Notes: a model not told the origin generated them from the letters alone. A DNA stretch of 62,690 bases from Aquimarina agarilytica ZC1 (GCF_000255455.1 NZ_JH621268.1:1-62690); one strand, 5' to 3'. Positions 1 to 8,273 are shown, counted from the stretch's first letter. Numbers and translations: made by a program.

Positions 1-2
1 TT

Positions 3-61
3 AGAGTAGATGATTTTGGCATCCTTAAATATACGAAATATTTATATTAAAAGCGTATTAA
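3..61 (-). repeat. Left copy of a 59-bp perfect inverted repeat
   Basis: The reverse complement of 3-61 is identical to 62632-62690. Read on the minus strand it begins TTAATACGC, contains the short inverted motif AAATAT-TTCGT-ATATTT, and then has AAGG directly followed by ATG and an open frame reading MPKSSTL, which is still open at the window edge. The lipoprotein gene to its right enters the repeat out of phase and stops within it. This fits the end of an insertion-type element whose own first gene would begin at the ATG, but the rest of the element is outside the window, so family and length cannot be given. Confidence 0.85.
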
Positions 62-656
62 CTGTATTTATAATTTTATCGCCATTAGTAAGTAAAAACC
101 TTGTAGCCGATCCTGTATTTTCTGTTTCATCTCTTAAAAAAACTTGAGAAATTTGTTTAAAATCATTGTCTAACTCTTTATAATAGTAGGCTCTCCCACT
201 TGAGTTTGAACCCAAAAGATCTATATAATAAAGCCTGCCTGTAATAGCATCTATTCCTGCACCCAAAGGAATAGATTCAAAATCATTTGGAATATTGATA
301 AAAAATAGGTTTTCTTCAAAGTCATTAACAGTTATAGTAATGCTACTAGAGTTAGTTTCTCCATTTTCGCCAAACACTTTTACACCTACTAAATGGTCGC
401 CAGGCTTTGGAAAACTAACTTCTATATCAGGTGTAGTTACTGTTACTAGTTTTTGTTGTTGAGAGTCAAAATAGGAATATTCTATAGACTTAAAATTCTT
501 AGAACAATTTGTTATTTTCACTTTTTCACCTACTTCTACATTATTTTTACTAGCATTAATACAGGCTGAAGGCGAATTATCTTCGGATTCATCACTACAT
601 GAAATTAAATTGAAAAATGATACGATAAGTAATAGGAGTGGCAATAAATTTTTCAT
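42..656 (-). CDS. PKD-like lipoprotein, 3' end truncated by the terminal repeat
   Basis: A 204-residue exported lipoprotein. The start was placed at the ATG at 656 because MKNLLPLLLLIVSFFNLISC is a clean lipoprotein signal with its Cys at residue 20. The ORF extends four codons further upstream without improving this. After the Cys comes an acidic SDESEDNS linker, then a region resembling a PKD or Ig-like beta sandwich (about residues 30-110), then a stretch with GIDAITGRLYYIDL that looks like the start of a beta-propeller. The last codons (VNTLLI and stop) are encoded by the 59-bp repeat, so the natural C-terminus is missing and the product is probably a remnant. Its function is unknown. A cell-surface binding role is only inferred from the architecture. 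Confidence 0.6.
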   Translation of the reverse strand: MKNLLPLLLLIVSFFNLISCSDESEDNSPSACINASKNNVEVGEKVKITNCSKNFKSIEYSYFDSQQQKLVTVTTPDIEVSFPKPGDHLVGVKVFGENGETNSSSITITVNDFEENLFFINIPNDFESIPLGAGIDAITGRLYYIDLLGSNSSGRAYYYKELDNDFKQISQVFLRDETENTGSATRFLLTNGDKIINTVNTLLI

Positions 657-768
657 AGCTATAATCAAATTCTAAGGTTTTTAATTAGTTTTTTTCAAAA
701 AAGTGGAGTGAATTTTAAGAACTAAGTTCATATAAAAATCTATTTTCTATTTGGTTTTGGTCATATTT

Positions 769-776
769 CAAATCTA
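769..776 (-). promoter_or_regulatory. Possible -7 box for the truncated lipoprotein gene
   Basis: Minus-strand TAGATTTG matches the Bacteroidota -7 pattern TAnnTTTG. It lies 112 bp upstream of the ATG at 656. No good -33 TTG was found at the usual spacing, so support is weak. Confidence 0.25.
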
Positions 777-839
777 TTAATTATGTGCCCAATAGATCTG
801 TACCACCAAAGATAGTTGCTCCACAATCAAATTTTCTAT

Positions 840-1436
840 TTATTCAAAAGTCAAAGTAAGGTTTTGCAGTAACAAACTTTCATCTCCCATAATATCTTCT
901 ACAGCATTATAATCATGAAATTCTTTAGAGTTTTCAAAAGTTACAGGAAAAAAAGGTAAATCGTCTTCATCTTCAATTGAACTAGAAAAACCTCCCGACG
1001 AATTTTCACTTTCTACTTGACCTGCTGTAAATCGAGTAACTATTTTAGTCATATCTCCTTCACCATATACAAATCTCTCCCCATCTTCACCAATAAGAAT
1101 AAGAATATTGTTTACAAATTCATATTTAGCTTTAAAAATATTACCCTCTTCTGAAATTTCAATTTCAGTTTCATTTAAAAATTTAAAAAAATCATTTTTA
1201 CTGTCAATTTCAAATTCCTCCTTTTTTAATGATACTTGACTGTTTATGTAAGAATTTAAAACTTCTTCAGGTACGTCTGAAGACTCAGTTCCATTTTGGA
1301 AAAATAAAAAACTTTCATCAACTTGTTTAAAATTCAATGTAATTGGAAATCTATCGTTATTATCATCAGAATCACAAGATGATGCAATAAACATTAGGGT
1401 ACTTGCAAAAAATAATTTTAATAAAATACTTTTCAT
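840..1436 (-). CDS. Small lipoprotein of unknown function
   Basis: A 198-residue protein. The start was set at the ATG at 1436, because the 32 upstream residues of the open frame are not signal-like while MKSILLKLFFASTLMFIASSC is a typical lipoprotein signal (Cys 21, followed by DSDDNNDR). The acidic stretch after the Cys resembles the export signal that sends flavobacterial lipoproteins to the cell surface. The rest is rich in Glu, Phe and Asn with no motif I recognise, and includes an acidic SSIEDEDDLPFF segment near the C-terminus. It follows the same strand as the truncated PKD-like lipoprotein but is separated from it by about 180 bp. No function is proposed. Confidence 0.6.
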   Translation of the reverse strand: MKSILLKLFFASTLMFIASSCDSDDNNDRFPITLNFKQVDESFLFFQNGTESSDVPEEVLNSYINSQVSLKKEEFEIDSKNDFFKFLNETEIEISEEGNIFKAKYEFVNNILILIGEDGERFVYGEGDMTKIVTRFTAGQVESENSSGGFSSSIEDEDDLPFFPVTFENSKEFHDYNAVEDIMGDESLLLQNLTLTFE

Positions 1437-1459
1437 ATGTGTATGTTTTTTAGTGTATT

Positions 1460-1485
1460 CAAAACTAATTAAAAAAACAAAACTA
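1460..1485 (-). promoter_or_regulatory. Tandem -7-like boxes upstream of the small lipoprotein gene
   Basis: Two copies of minus-strand TAGTTTTG (at 1460-1467 and 1478-1485) match TAnnTTTG and lie 23-49 bp upstream of the ATG at 1436. No convincing -33 TTG is seen, so either could be the real box. Confidence 0.35.
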
Positions 1486-1543
1486 ATTTCATTTTGTTTG
1501 ATGTATTGTAAATGTAACATTGTTAGAATCAAAAAAAGTTAGA

Positions 1544-1681
1544 TTATTTAGAGTTTCTAAATTTAGCCATAGCTTCAAACAAAACAACACATTCTTTAGC
1601 ATCAGGTAGTCTTAATGTATTGGTCCTTTTTTATATAACAATCGTATACAAAACGCTAGTTCCATTTAAAGAATTGGACAG
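1544..1681 (-). pseudogene. Relic of a dihydropteroate synthase (folP) C-terminus
   Basis: Minus-strand translation from about 1681 gives LNGTSVLYTIVI, a stop, then KRTNTLRLPDAKECVVLFEA. This aligns throughout with the C-terminus of the intact folP product in this window, which contains LNGTTALHMIALQKGANILR followed by AHDVKEAKECITLFE. There is an in-frame TAA where the intact protein has Gln, and about two residues are lost at the AHDV position. Nothing upstream of LNGT aligns well. It is a decayed second copy of folP about 2 kb from the working gene, either from an old duplication or a leftover of a rearrangement. Confidence 0.7.
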
Positions 1682-1793
1682 CCGAAACACATCAAAATTA
1701 CTAGCCTTTGCTTCTAAAAACTCAAAAAATGAAATTTTATAAAAATTCATTCATAAACTTCACAACATGATCATAAAATCTTCGTTGAAAGTG

Positions 1794-1801
1794 TAATTTT
1801 G
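1794..1801 (+). promoter_or_regulatory. Possible -7 box for the DUF2490 gene
   Basis: TAATTTTG matches TAnnTTTG and ends 39 bp before the ATG at 1841. It supports that ATG over the one at 1799, which would overlap the box. No spaced -33 TTG is clear. Confidence 0.35.
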
Positions 1802-1840
1802 TTAGTTTTGACAAAAAATAAATTTTATAAAAAATTATTT

Positions 1841-2692
1841 ATGCCAGTTCACTACTGTCACTCTATAAGAAACTATTTTTTTAAGAACATTCTATTTTTA
1901 GTTCTTGCAATGATTCCTTTAATAACTATTAAAGCTCAGGATAAAAATTCAACTGAATTCAGCACTTCTCAATTTCAAGAGCCTGTAACCAAATATTGGA
2001 TTAATACGTATGGGAATATTCGAATATCTAAAAAATTCTTTTGGGTTGCACAAACCCATTTTCGTTTTGAAGAAACTAAAGAAACTCCATTTGCTGGTCA
2101 AGTTGGTCAAATTTACAATCGTCATGCCTTAGGATATATTTATTCAAAAAAAATAAATTTTGCTTTGGGCGGTGTTTTGCGACTTAATTTTGACACTAAA
2201 AATCAAAGTGACACACGTAATACAATTCCTGAATACCGAATTTGGCATCAATACCAATTTGCAATGCCAGTTGGACATGCTATTGCTTATCATAGATTTA
2301 GAATAGAACATCGATGGAATAAAAGTTTTAAAGAAAATAGTGCGTTTATTTTTAGAAATCGCTGGCGCTACATGTTCCGTCTTAAAATACCTATCAATAC
2401 CCCCAAAATTCAATCAAAATCATTTTATATAGCTCCAGAGGCTGAATTAATAATGCAAAGCGGAAAAAAAGTAGTTAATAGTCCTATGGAAGACCTTCGT
2501 TTACATACAAGTTTTGGTTATATATTTTCACCTAAACTAACTGTTGCTGCTGGTGCAATGTACAATATGGGACAGAATTTAGACAATGGGGCTATTTGGA
2601 AACAAGGGTGGACCATCCGAACACATGTGTATTTTTCACCCGATTTTAGAAAAGCTAAAAACAAATTACCTGAGATTCATTTTAGAGATTAA
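1841..2692 (+). CDS. DUF2490 family exported protein
   Basis: A 283-residue protein. An in-frame ATG exists at 1799, but 1841 is preferred because it follows a TAATTTTG promoter box and leaves an n-region plus hydrophobic stretch (about residues 14-30) ending in TIKAQ, a typical flavobacterial signal peptidase I site. The mature part has alternating aromatic beta strands (TKYWINTYGNIRISKKFFWV, RHALGYIYSKKINFALGGVL, YMFRLKIPI) and ends with strands typical of an outer-membrane beta barrel, matching the DUF2490 pattern. Its role is unknown. It is followed only 7 bp later by the MORN-repeat gene, so the two are probably co-transcribed. Confidence 0.7.
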   Translation: MPVHYCHSIRNYFFKNILFLVLAMIPLITIKAQDKNSTEFSTSQFQEPVTKYWINTYGNIRISKKFFWVAQTHFRFEETKETPFAGQVGQIYNRHALGYIYSKKINFALGGVLRLNFDTKNQSDTRNTIPEYRIWHQYQFAMPVGHAIAYHRFRIEHRWNKSFKENSAFIFRNRWRYMFRLKIPINTPKIQSKSFYIAPEAELIMQSGKKVVNSPMEDLRLHTSFGYIFSPKLTVAAGAMYNMGQNLDNGAIWKQGWTIRTHVYFSPDFRKAKNKLPEIHFRD

Positions 2693-2699
2693 AAAAATC

Positions 2700-3536
2700 A
2701 TGAAAAAATTTAATATTAACACCGCTCTTGCTTTAGTTACAGTCATTTCAATATTAGTGGCAATATATAGCTCTTATCAATTCAACTCACTAAAAAACGA
2801 CACCTTATCTATTGCAAATACACCTATAAAAAAAACAGAGCTTAATGAAAATAAAGTTTTTTTAGTAGATTCTTTAGTATTATCTGGTGCCTATGAAAAA
2901 GCATTGCAATTTTCGAAACAATTTGAAAAGGATAGTCTTCATATTACAGATCGTAATTTTTTTATTAAAAGTAAAATGATTCAGAAAATTGCCACTTTAA
3001 ATAAAAAAATTAAATATTATCAACAACTTAAATCACACAATACATCTCCTAAAGTTAATTTAAACACATCATCAAAGGATGTAATAAATGACAGTTTAGC
3101 AATTGCGCTTAAAGCTACAAATACTGAGTTAGAAAATTTAAAATTTCAACTTGGTAAAAATAAACCAGATGAAACTAAACTAGAATTTAAAACTTCCAAA
3201 GGGACCAGCTTATACTATGTAGGCGATGTAAAAAACCATAAAGCTAATGGATATGGCGTTGCTGTTTTAGAGTCTGGTAGCCGCTACGAAGGTTTTTGGA
3301 AAAATAATATGCGTCACGGAAAAGGTCATTTTTTTTGGAACGATGGGCAACATTACAACGGGGATTACAAAAAAGATAAAAGAAATGGTTTTGGCATTTA
3401 TTATTGGGAAAACGGTGATCGATATGAAGGTGAATGGAAAGATGACAAAAGAAATGGCAAGGGCAAATTTTATAACAAGAAAGGAAAATTAAAAGCCGAA
3501 GGTGTTTGGAAAAATGATAAGCTTAGCACGAAATAA
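2700..3536 (+). CDS. Membrane-anchored MORN-repeat protein
   Basis: A 278-residue protein whose ATG at 2700 sits 7 bp after the preceding stop. The open frame extends upstream but inside the DUF2490 gene. Residues 8-25 form a single N-terminal membrane segment, residues 30-165 look helical and charged, and residues 170-278 contain about five MORN-type units with the G-x-G-x-Y/F-x-W pattern (NGYGVAVLESGSRYEGFW, HGKGHFFWNDGQHYNGDY, NGFGIYYWENGDRYEGEW, NGKGKFYNKKGKLKAEGVW). MORN repeats bind proteins or lipids in other systems. Here only a periplasmic scaffold role, perhaps with the DUF2490 barrel, can be inferred. Confidence 0.75.
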   Translation: MKKFNINTALALVTVISILVAIYSSYQFNSLKNDTLSIANTPIKKTELNENKVFLVDSLVLSGAYEKALQFSKQFEKDSLHITDRNFFIKSKMIQKIATLNKKIKYYQQLKSHNTSPKVNLNTSSKDVINDSLAIALKATNTELENLKFQLGKNKPDETKLEFKTSKGTSLYYVGDVKNHKANGYGVAVLESGSRYEGFWKNNMRHGKGHFFWNDGQHYNGDYKKDKRNGFGIYYWENGDRYEGEWKDDKRNGKGKFYNKKGKLKAEGVWKNDKLSTK

Positions 3537-3587
3537 ACTACTACGAACTGAAAGTCACCATCTTTTTAAACATCCACTTCTGCTCTT

Positions 3588-3637
3588 AGCTATTGGCCAT
3601 TAGCATTTTTTTATATAAAAACTAACTACCAATAGCT
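3588..3637. repeat. Inverted AGCTATTGG / CCAATAGCT pair
   Basis: AGCTATTGG at 3588-3596 is the exact reverse complement of CCAATAGCT at 3629-3637, with a 32-bp AT-rich spacer, in the gap between the MORN gene and the end of folP. It may act as a terminator between these convergent genes, or be a remnant of a small palindromic repeat rich in TAGC words. A similar sequence lies at 5288-5306. Confidence 0.4.
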
Positions 3638-3736
3638 CCTTATACAATTTTTAGAAGCTAAAAGCACTAAAGTGCAAACTAATTGAAAATTAAAAACACA
3701 ACTTCAGCCGAAAAAAAGGTTAGTAAATCGTATAAA

Positions 3737-4570
3737 TTACATCTTAGCCTTTTTTAATTGCTCAAACAAAGTAATACACTCTTTTGCTTCTTTAACATCG
3801 TGCGCCCTTAATATGTTAGCGCCTTTTTGTAAGGCGATCATGTGTAAAGCGGTAGTTCCGTTTAAGGCTTGATCGGCTGTAGTGTTTAGGGTTTTGTAAA
3901 TCATGGATTTTCGGGAAATTCCTGCTAAAATAGGAGTGTCTAATTGCTCAAGTATCTCAAAATTATTCAATAATTCAAAGTTGTGATCAAGCGTTTTTGC
4001 AAAACCAAAACCAGGATCAACAATAACATCATGAATCCCTAATGCATGTGCTTCAGCTATTTTTTCTGAAAAATAAAAACATACTTCTTGCGTAATGTTT
4101 TTATAGCTGGCTAATGACTGCATATTTTGTGGATTGCCTTTCATGTGCATCATGATATAGGGGACATGGTATGTAGCTATCGTTTTAAGCATTTCAGTAT
4201 CTAAATTACCAGCCGAGATGTCGTTAATTAAGGCAGCACCATGATCCAAACAAGCTTTGGCTACAGGGCTTCTAAACGTATCAATAGATAAGCGGATTCC
4301 AGAAAACTCTTTAGTAAGTAGTTTTACTACGGGAAGCACACGATTCATTTCTTCATTAACAGAAATATCCGTGGCGCCAGGGCGTGAGGAATACCCCCCA
4401 AGATCAATAAAGTCGGCTCCGTCCTGCAACATTTTTTCAACTTTAGTGAGTAGTGAAGCTTCATTTTTAAGGGAACCACCATCATAAAAAGAATCGGGAG
4501 TAAGGTTTACTATTCCTAATATTTTAGGGCTAGTTAAATCGATTAAATCTCCAAGGCAATTAATAGTCAT
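3737..4570 (-). CDS. folP: Dihydropteroate synthase
   Basis: Condenses 6-hydroxymethyl-dihydropterin diphosphate with p-aminobenzoate in folate synthesis. The 277-residue product carries both family signatures: ILGIVNLTPDSFYDGG near residue 18 and DGADFIDLGGYSSRPGA near residue 53. It also has the conserved LSIDTFRSPVAKACLDHGA, the IVDPGFGFAKT loop and the C-terminal RAHDVKE. The start at 4570 was chosen because the 18 upstream residues are unlike the family, and because a TAACTTTG promoter box overlaps that region. It is transcribed divergently from the DUF1599 gene. A decayed folP C-terminus lies 2 kb away at 1544-1681. Confidence 0.95.
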   Translation of the reverse strand: MTINCLGDLIDLTSPKILGIVNLTPDSFYDGGSLKNEASLLTKVEKMLQDGADFIDLGGYSSRPGATDISVNEEMNRVLPVVKLLTKEFSGIRLSIDTFRSPVAKACLDHGAALINDISAGNLDTEMLKTIATYHVPYIMMHMKGNPQNMQSLASYKNITQEVCFYFSEKIAEAHALGIHDVIVDPGFGFAKTLDHNFELLNNFEILEQLDTPILAGISRKSMIYKTLNTTADQALNGTTALHMIALQKGANILRAHDVKEAKECITLFEQLKKAKM

Positions 4571-4609
4571 GTGGCAGTTATTTTGAATACATTTAGTTCG
4601 GAAAAGGTA

Positions 4610-4617
4610 CAAAGTTA
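4610..4617 (-). promoter_or_regulatory. -7 promoter box of folP
   Basis: Minus-strand TAACTTTG matches TAnnTTTG and lies 40 bp upstream of the folP ATG at 4570. A properly spaced -33 TTG was not seen. It also supports the shorter folP start. Confidence 0.45.
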
Positions 4618-4675
4618 CGGGCAATTTTATAAATTGCCATTTCTTTATGGAATTGAATATTATTTATACTTTTTT

Positions 4676-5209
4676 ATGCATAATACCTCGCAACAATACG
4701 ACGCCGTTATAACTACCTGTCGCACGTTATTTTCAAATAAAATGACGGATTACGGAAGTGCATGGCGCATTTTACGACTACCCTCATTGACAGATCAAAT
4801 TTTTATTAAAGCGCAGCGTATTCGTAGTTTACAAGAAAATGAAGAGCGCAAAGTAGATGAAGGACAAGAGTCAGAATTTATTGGGATAATAAATTACTGT
4901 ATTATGGCGTTGATTCAAATTGACAAAGGAATTGCAACGCAACCCGATTTGAATACCGATGAAGCTGTAGGTTTATATGACAAGTATATTGCAGAAACCA
5001 AAGCCTTAATGGAAGCAAAAAATCATGATTATGGCGAGGCTTGGCGTGATATGCGCGTGAGTTCCTTAACCGATTTAATTATTCAAAAATTACTTCGCGT
5101 TAAGCAAATTGAAGATAATAAAGGAAAAACACTTGTTAGTGAAGGGATTGCAGCAAATTATCAAGATATGATAAATTATGCCGTTTTTGCAATGATTCAT
5201 TTGTCATAA
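4676..5209 (+). CDS. DUF1599 protein with two tandem domains
   Basis: A 177-residue soluble protein. The ATG at 4676 is preferred, because the 35 residues before it in the open frame overlap the folP promoter. It consists of two copies of the same domain. Residues 6-85 contain MTDYGSAWRILRLPSLTDQI and end NYCIMALIQI; residues 98-177 contain NHDYGEAWRDMRVSSLTDLI and end NYAVFAMIHLS. The family is small, helical and widespread in Bacteroidota. It has been connected by comparative genomics with nucleotide-modification enzymes, but I know of no proven reaction. It begins the conserved run DUF1599 - DoxX-like - tpiA - prmA - clpS, which suggests a housekeeping role. Confidence 0.8.
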   Translation: MHNTSQQYDAVITTCRTLFSNKMTDYGSAWRILRLPSLTDQIFIKAQRIRSLQENEERKVDEGQESEFIGIINYCIMALIQIDKGIATQPDLNTDEAVGLYDKYIAETKALMEAKNHDYGEAWRDMRVSSLTDLIIQKLLRVKQIEDNKGKTLVSEGIAANYQDMINYAVFAMIHLS

Positions 5210-5287
5210 AAGTACCATGCTTTGAATTGAATAGGTTGGTTTTTTTAAAAATTAGTTTATAACTTGGTTCAAAGTTTAAAAAATAGT

Positions 5288-5306
5288 TACTAGCCCAAAG
5301 CTAGTA
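5288..5306. repeat. Small hairpin TACTAGC-CCAAA-GCTAGTA
   Basis: A perfect 7-bp stem with a CCAAA loop, 24 bp upstream of the ATG at 5330 and followed by AGCTAATAATAGCTA. It could shape the leader of the DoxX-like gene, or be another fragment of the TAGC-rich palindromic repeat seen at 3588-3637. It has no U-run, so it is not an intrinsic terminator. Confidence 0.35.
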
Positions 5307-5329
5307 GCTAATAATAGCTAAAGAAAAAG

Positions 5330-6427
5330 ATGAAAGTACTTGTTGGATTTTTTCGAATTTTTGTTGGAATATTTTTTATTATTTCAGGATTTATCAAATT
5401 GAATGACCCCTTAGGTTTTTCATATAAACTCACCGATTATTTTGCTCCTGATGTATTGAATTTAGAATTCTTAAATCCTTATGCATTGGTGTTATCTATT
5501 TTTATAGTGATTTTTGAGGTAATGGTCGGAGTACTTTTAATTATCGGCTATAAAGTGAAATTTACACTCTGGTCCTTGTTAGGGATGATTGTATTTTTTA
5601 CTTTTCTAACCTTTTATTCTGCCTATTTTGATAAAGTAAAAGACTGTGGATGTTTTGGTGATGCTTTAAAAATCACCCCATGGCAGTCCTTTGGAAAGGA
5701 TGTGGTACTCACAGCCTTAATTCTTTTAATTTTTGTAGGCAGGAAACATTTAACGCCTTTCTTTTCCAAATTTGCAAATACCCTAATTACGTTTGTCGCC
5801 TTTATTTTGTGCATGTGGTATGCGTATCATGTACTTATGCATTTACCAGAAGTTGATTTTAGAGCCTATAAAGAAGGAGTTAACATTAAAGAAGGCATGT
5901 CTGTACCCGTAGGCGCTCCAAAAGCAGTATTTGCTTACAATTGGGAGTTTGAAGAAAACGGAGCAAAAAAGATCATAACCACTCAAGGGGCTTACCCACA
6001 AACGAGCGGTAAATTTATAGGAGTGACCACGGAGGTCGTACAGGAAGGGTATATTCCACCAATTCATGATTTTTCTATTGAAAAAGGTGATCAGGATTTT
6101 ACAGAACAGTTTTTACAAGAAGATAAATTAGTAACAATTATTTCATATAACTTATCCAAATCGGAAGCAGACGGGATGGAAAAATTAGCTGAGGTATATG
6201 CTCAAGCTACCAAGGCAGGGTATAAAGTCATTGGAATTTCGGCATCGGGTGATGATAAAATTGGTAAAATGAAGTCTACCTATGGCTTGCCTTTTGATTT
6301 TTATTTTTGTGATGAAACTGCCTTAAAAACAATAGTGAGATCCAATCCTGGAATTGTTGTTTTAAACAAAGGAACAATCAAACAAAAATTGCATTGGAAT
6401 GATGCGGACCAAATGGAACTTCCTTAA
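5330..6427 (+). CDS. DoxX/MauE-like membrane protein fused to a thioredoxin-fold domain (BT_3928 type)
   Basis: A 365-residue protein with about five membrane segments (residues 5-25, 50-72, 78-98, 120-138 and 148-168) and a C-terminal soluble domain of about 180 residues. The membrane part has DKVKDCGCFGDALKITPWQS near residue 103, the CxCFG motif typical of the MauE/DoxX group that handles redox chemistry at the membrane. The C-terminal domain has thioredoxin-like strands (KLVTIISYNLS, AGYKVIGISAS, NPGIVVLNKGT with a likely cis-Pro) but no CxxC, so it probably binds rather than catalyses. The next gene starts at the base after its stop, indicating translational coupling. A disulfide or quinone redox role is inferred. 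Confidence 0.75.
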   Translation: MKVLVGFFRIFVGIFFIISGFIKLNDPLGFSYKLTDYFAPDVLNLEFLNPYALVLSIFIVIFEVMVGVLLIIGYKVKFTLWSLLGMIVFFTFLTFYSAYFDKVKDCGCFGDALKITPWQSFGKDVVLTALILLIFVGRKHLTPFFSKFANTLITFVAFILCMWYAYHVLMHLPEVDFRAYKEGVNIKEGMSVPVGAPKAVFAYNWEFEENGAKKIITTQGAYPQTSGKFIGVTTEVVQEGYIPPIHDFSIEKGDQDFTEQFLQEDKLVTIISYNLSKSEADGMEKLAEVYAQATKAGYKVIGISASGDDKIGKMKSTYGLPFDFYFCDETALKTIVRSNPGIVVLNKGTIKQKLHWNDADQMELP

Positions 6428-7507
6428 GTGATTCGCTATATTTTACATAAAACAGGCTATACGATATTGACACTCTTTGGAGTGGTGTCGGTTATTTTTT
6501 TATTATTTAATGTATTGCCAGGAGATCCTGCTCAAATGATGCTAGGCCAAAATGAGAGTGAGGAACAATTAGCTGTAGTACGTAAAAAATACGGATTTGA
6601 CTTGCCACTTACTGCGCAATATGGCTATTATGTAAATGATTTATCACCTATATCATTCCATAGTTTGCGTCCAGATAATTTTTGTTTTTATTCGGAAGAT
6701 AAATATACAGGGATTCGATTATTCACTTTTTTTGACAATCAAGTAGTGTTAAAATATCCTTACTTGCGCGAATCATTTCAAAAAACAGGAAAAAAAGTAA
6801 GCAGTGTTATTGCCGAAACCTTACCTAATACAGCCGTTTTAGCTGTTTTTTCGATTTTAATTGCTTTAATTATTGGTGTTTTTTTAGGGATAATTTCGGC
6901 GGTAAAAAAAGGGACGTGGATTGACCAAGGGATTCAATTGGTGAGCACATTAGGGATGAGTGTTCCTTCATTTTTTAGTGCCATATTATTTGCCTGGTTA
7001 TTTGGTTTTGTATTGCATAAATACACACACTTACCTATGACAGGGAGTTTGTATCAATTGGATGATTTTGGCGAAGGAATACATTTAAATTTAAAAAACT
7101 TAGTGTTACCAGCATTAGTTTTAGGAATTCGACCACTGGCAGTTGTGTCTCAATTAATGAGAAATTCGTTGTTGGAAGTGTTGTCACAGGATTACATTCG
7201 TACCGCAAAAGCCAAAGGGCTTTCGACAACAAAGGTGATCTATAAGCATGCCGTTAAAAATGCATTAAATCCAGTGGTTACGGCAATTTCGGGTTGGTTT
7301 GCATCCATGTTGGCAGGAGCTGTTTTTGTGGAGTATGTTTTTGGTTGGAATGGCATAGGAAAAGAGATTGTTGATGCGCTAAATACCTCCGATTTACCCA
7401 TTGTTATGGGTGCAGTGTTAGTTATTGCCTTATTGTTTATAGGAATCAATATATTTGTAGACATAATTTATGGATGGTTAGATCCAAGAATCAAATTGAT
7501 AAAATAA
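6428..7507 (+). CDS. ABC transporter permease of the OppB/DppB type, orphan
   Basis: A 359-residue inner-membrane permease. It starts with GTG immediately after the preceding stop codon. The N-terminus IRYILHKTGYTILTLFGVVS and LFNVLPGDPAQMMLGQ are typical of OppB-type subunits. After an insert of about 70 residues containing several aromatics come the five remaining membrane segments, and the cytoplasmic EAA loop that docks the ATPase reads DYIRTAKAKGLSTTKVIYKHA. No second permease, ATPase or binding protein is nearby, so its partners must be encoded elsewhere. The substrate is likely a peptide or nickel-type solute by family, but this is not decided by the sequence. Confidence 0.85.
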   Translation: MIRYILHKTGYTILTLFGVVSVIFLLFNVLPGDPAQMMLGQNESEEQLAVVRKKYGFDLPLTAQYGYYVNDLSPISFHSLRPDNFCFYSEDKYTGIRLFTFFDNQVVLKYPYLRESFQKTGKKVSSVIAETLPNTAVLAVFSILIALIIGVFLGIISAVKKGTWIDQGIQLVSTLGMSVPSFFSAILFAWLFGFVLHKYTHLPMTGSLYQLDDFGEGIHLNLKNLVLPALVLGIRPLAVVSQLMRNSLLEVLSQDYIRTAKAKGLSTTKVIYKHAVKNALNPVVTAISGWFASMLAGAVFVEYVFGWNGIGKEIVDALNTSDLPIVMGAVLVIALLFIGINIFVDIIYGWLDPRIKLIK

Positions 7508-7523
7508 CCTTACAGAAAATAAC

Positions 7524-8273
7524 ATGAGACAAAAAATTGTTGCAGGAAACTGGAAAATGAATAAAAACGTAGCAGAGACTAAAAGTTTAATTGCTGATTT
7601 GAAGGCGCAAACTAAAACATCTAGTGCACGTGTAATTATTACACCTTCATTTGTGAGTTTAACAACAGCTGTTGAAGCAGTTGCAGGTAGTGGTGTTGAG
7701 GTAGCTGCTCAAAATATGAGTCAGCATGATAGTGGAGCCTATACAGGTGAGATTTCGGCGGCAATGCTTAAGGATGCTGGAGTAAAAATTGTATTGCTTG
7801 GGCATAGTGAGCGTAGAGCTTATTACGGAGAAACGGATGCATTATTGGTGGAAAAAGTAAACAAAGCTTTAGCTGAAGGTATTGAGGTTATTTTTTGTTT
7901 TGGTGAAGAGTTAGAAGATCGTAAGGGCGGAAAACATTTTGATGTGGTTGCTTCTCAAGTTTCCAATGCATTATTTCATTTAAAAGCAGATGCTTTTAAA
8001 AATATCATTTTAGCTTACGAACCAGTTTGGGCTATTGGTACAGGTGAAACTGCTACAGCAGATCAAGCACAGGAAATGCATGCATTTATTCGTAAAACTT
8101 TAGCAGACAAATATAGCGCTGATTTGGCCGAAAGTGTATCAATCCTTTACGGAGGAAGTTGTAAACCAACCAATGCAGAAGAAATTTTCTCAAAAGTAGA
8201 TGTTGATGGTGGACTTATTGGAGGAGCATCATTAAAGGCAGAAGACTTTTTTGGAATTATAAATGCTAGATAG
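7524..8273 (+). CDS. tpiA: Triosephosphate isomerase
   Basis: Interconverts glyceraldehyde 3-phosphate and dihydroxyacetone phosphate. The 249-residue product has the usual length and all key residues: KMNKN with the substrate-binding Lys near residue 13, LLGHSERR with the catalytic His, AYEPVWAIGTG with the catalytic Glu and flexible loop 6, and the phosphate-binding LYGGSCKPTN and GGLIGGASLK. It follows the permease gene by 16 bp. Two hairpins follow the gene at once, so transcription probably stops before prmA. Confidence 0.97.
   Translation: MRQKIVAGNWKMNKNVAETKSLIADLKAQTKTSSARVIITPSFVSLTTAVEAVAGSGVEVAAQNMSQHDSGAYTGEISAAMLKDAGVKIVLLGHSERRAYYGETDALLVEKVNKALAEGIEVIFCFGEELEDRKGGKHFDVVASQVSNALFHLKADAFKNIILAYEPVWAIGTGETATADQAQEMHAFIRKTLADKYSADLAESVSILYGGSCKPTNAEEIFSKVDVDGGLIGGASLKAEDFFGIINAR

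Noticed and set aside
3..61. The 59-bp repeat as an integron attC site.
   Set aside because: Neither the required core boxes at both ends nor cassette-like gene spacing is present, and no integrase is visible.
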